Part shown: positions 63,722 through 64,000 of the stretch, piece by piece
How the letters are laid out: every line of letters begins with the position of its first letter
How positions within the stretch are numbered: position 1 is the first letter of the stretch
DNA from: Staphylococcus sp. ACRSN
GTDB taxonomy: Bacteria > Bacillota > Bacilli > Staphylococcales > Staphylococcaceae
DNA length: 64,000 nt
Direction of reading: 5' to 3'
Assembly (NCBI RefSeq): GCF_022346615.1
Contig: NZ_JAKRNS010000012.1
Coordinates: forward strand, 1-64,000
Notes under the pieces: generated by a model
Seen by the model: the letters and a program-made list of their open reading frames with translations, nothing else
Databases searched by the model: none
What the model was told of the DNA's origin: nothing
Translations under genes and position numbers: made by a program

Positions 63722-64000
63722 ATGCAAAATGTTAAATCAGATATATTAACACATCGAGGTTCACACTTTGATTTAGGAATACAAACCGCACAATGGATGC
63801 AACAAACACCTTTGTTAAAAAACAGAGAAAAAGAATGGAAAAAACGTGTTCCCCGCTTCGATATTCACATCAAAGAAACATATGATATTTTCCAAGTATA
63901 TGCACCACAAATATGGGATGAGATAAACGGGATGCAAGAAGTGCTTAATATACCAACGAGTCAAATGATTCTGAATTTTGCACATTATCGATTCACACCA
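63722..64000 (+). CDS. C45 family autoproteolytic acyltransferase/hydrolase (5' part)
   Basis: The first 93 codons of a gene that runs off the right edge. The start MQNVKSDILTHRGSHFDLG, then KRVPRFDIHIKETYDIFQVYAPQIWDE and ILNFAHYRF, matches the N-terminus of staphylococcal proteins related to acyl-CoA:6-aminopenicillanic acid acyltransferase (NTN hydrolase fold). The autocatalytic cysteine lies beyond the window. AGGAG precedes the ATG. Divergent from the peptide locus. Substrate unknown. Confidence 0.75.
   Translation, partial: MQNVKSDILTHRGSHFDLGIQTAQWMQQTPLLKNREKEWKKRVPRFDIHIKETYDIFQVYAPQIWDEINGMQEVLNIPTSQMILNFAHYRFTP

Overview
The window is chromosomal DNA of a Staphylococcus, most likely a species other than S. 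aureus. Base composition is AT-rich and the gene order (perR, bcp, hemL2, a Sav1866-type ABC exporter, mutY, recX, sgtB, ptpA, vraUTSR, map, murT-gatD, ftnA, dinB, gatCAB, putP, camS-ligA-pcrA-pcrB, purB, nadE-pncB, nos-pheA, sdcS, ppaC, aldH) is the typical staphylococcal backbone. Many proteins have exactly the length I remember from S. aureus (578-aa exporter, 180-aa DUF402 protein, 429-aa HemL2, 475/485/100-aa GatB/A/C, 459-aa AldH). NOS, AldH and CamS, however, differ from the S. aureus sequences by much more than strain variation. I do not assign a species. No prophage, insertion sequence, CRISPR array or tRNA was found.

Layout: the left edge holds the 5' end of a 16S rRNA gene (minus strand) with tandem promoters. 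Positions 0.7-5 kb carry peroxide and heme genes: PerR with its operator, a 2-hydroxyacid dehydrogenase, Bcp and HemL2. Positions 4-13 kb carry membrane transport and repair genes: a FUSC exporter, the Sav1866 homologue, NtdP, MutY, a membrane hydrolase, and a two-gene TagGH-like transporter whose ATPase has degenerate catalytic motifs. RecX and YfhH overlap, followed by the SgtB glycosyltransferase. Positions 15-21 kb carry small metabolic and stress genes and PtpA. Positions 21.9-24.6 kb are the vraUTSR cell-wall stress operon. Positions 24.7-32.3 kb carry map, a second FUSC protein, the lipid II amidation pair MurT/GatD, ferritin with a PerR-type box, a DnaQ-like exonuclease, DinB and a membrane HExxH protein. 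Positions 32.5-46.9 kb carry rlmCD, dgkB, gatCAB, putP, a pair of intergenic repeats, then camS-ligA-pcrA-pcrB. Positions 47-63 kb carry a VanY-like carboxypeptidase, a TrpR-like regulator, purB, NETI/DUF2179, nadE-pncB, nos-pheA, sdcS, a beta-helix protein, isochorismatase, ppaC, aldH, a lactonase and a YolD-like protein. The window ends inside a C45 acyltransferase-like gene.

Several themes recur. Cell-envelope genes are abundant: sgtB, vraUTSR, murT-gatD, dgkB, the VanY-like protein and the TagGH-like pair. SgtB is known in S. aureus as a VraSR target. Peroxide and iron control appears as near-consensus PerR boxes at perR and ftnA. A similar box lies at a third, uncharacterised locus (63.3-63.7 kb) that encodes an 18-residue peptide within a short structured transcript ending in a strong terminator. 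That locus, the pseudo-ATPase transporter and the variant CamS pheromone precursor are the most interesting items. Start codons were re-chosen throughout from ribosome-binding sites and family lengths; several genes use TTG or GTG.
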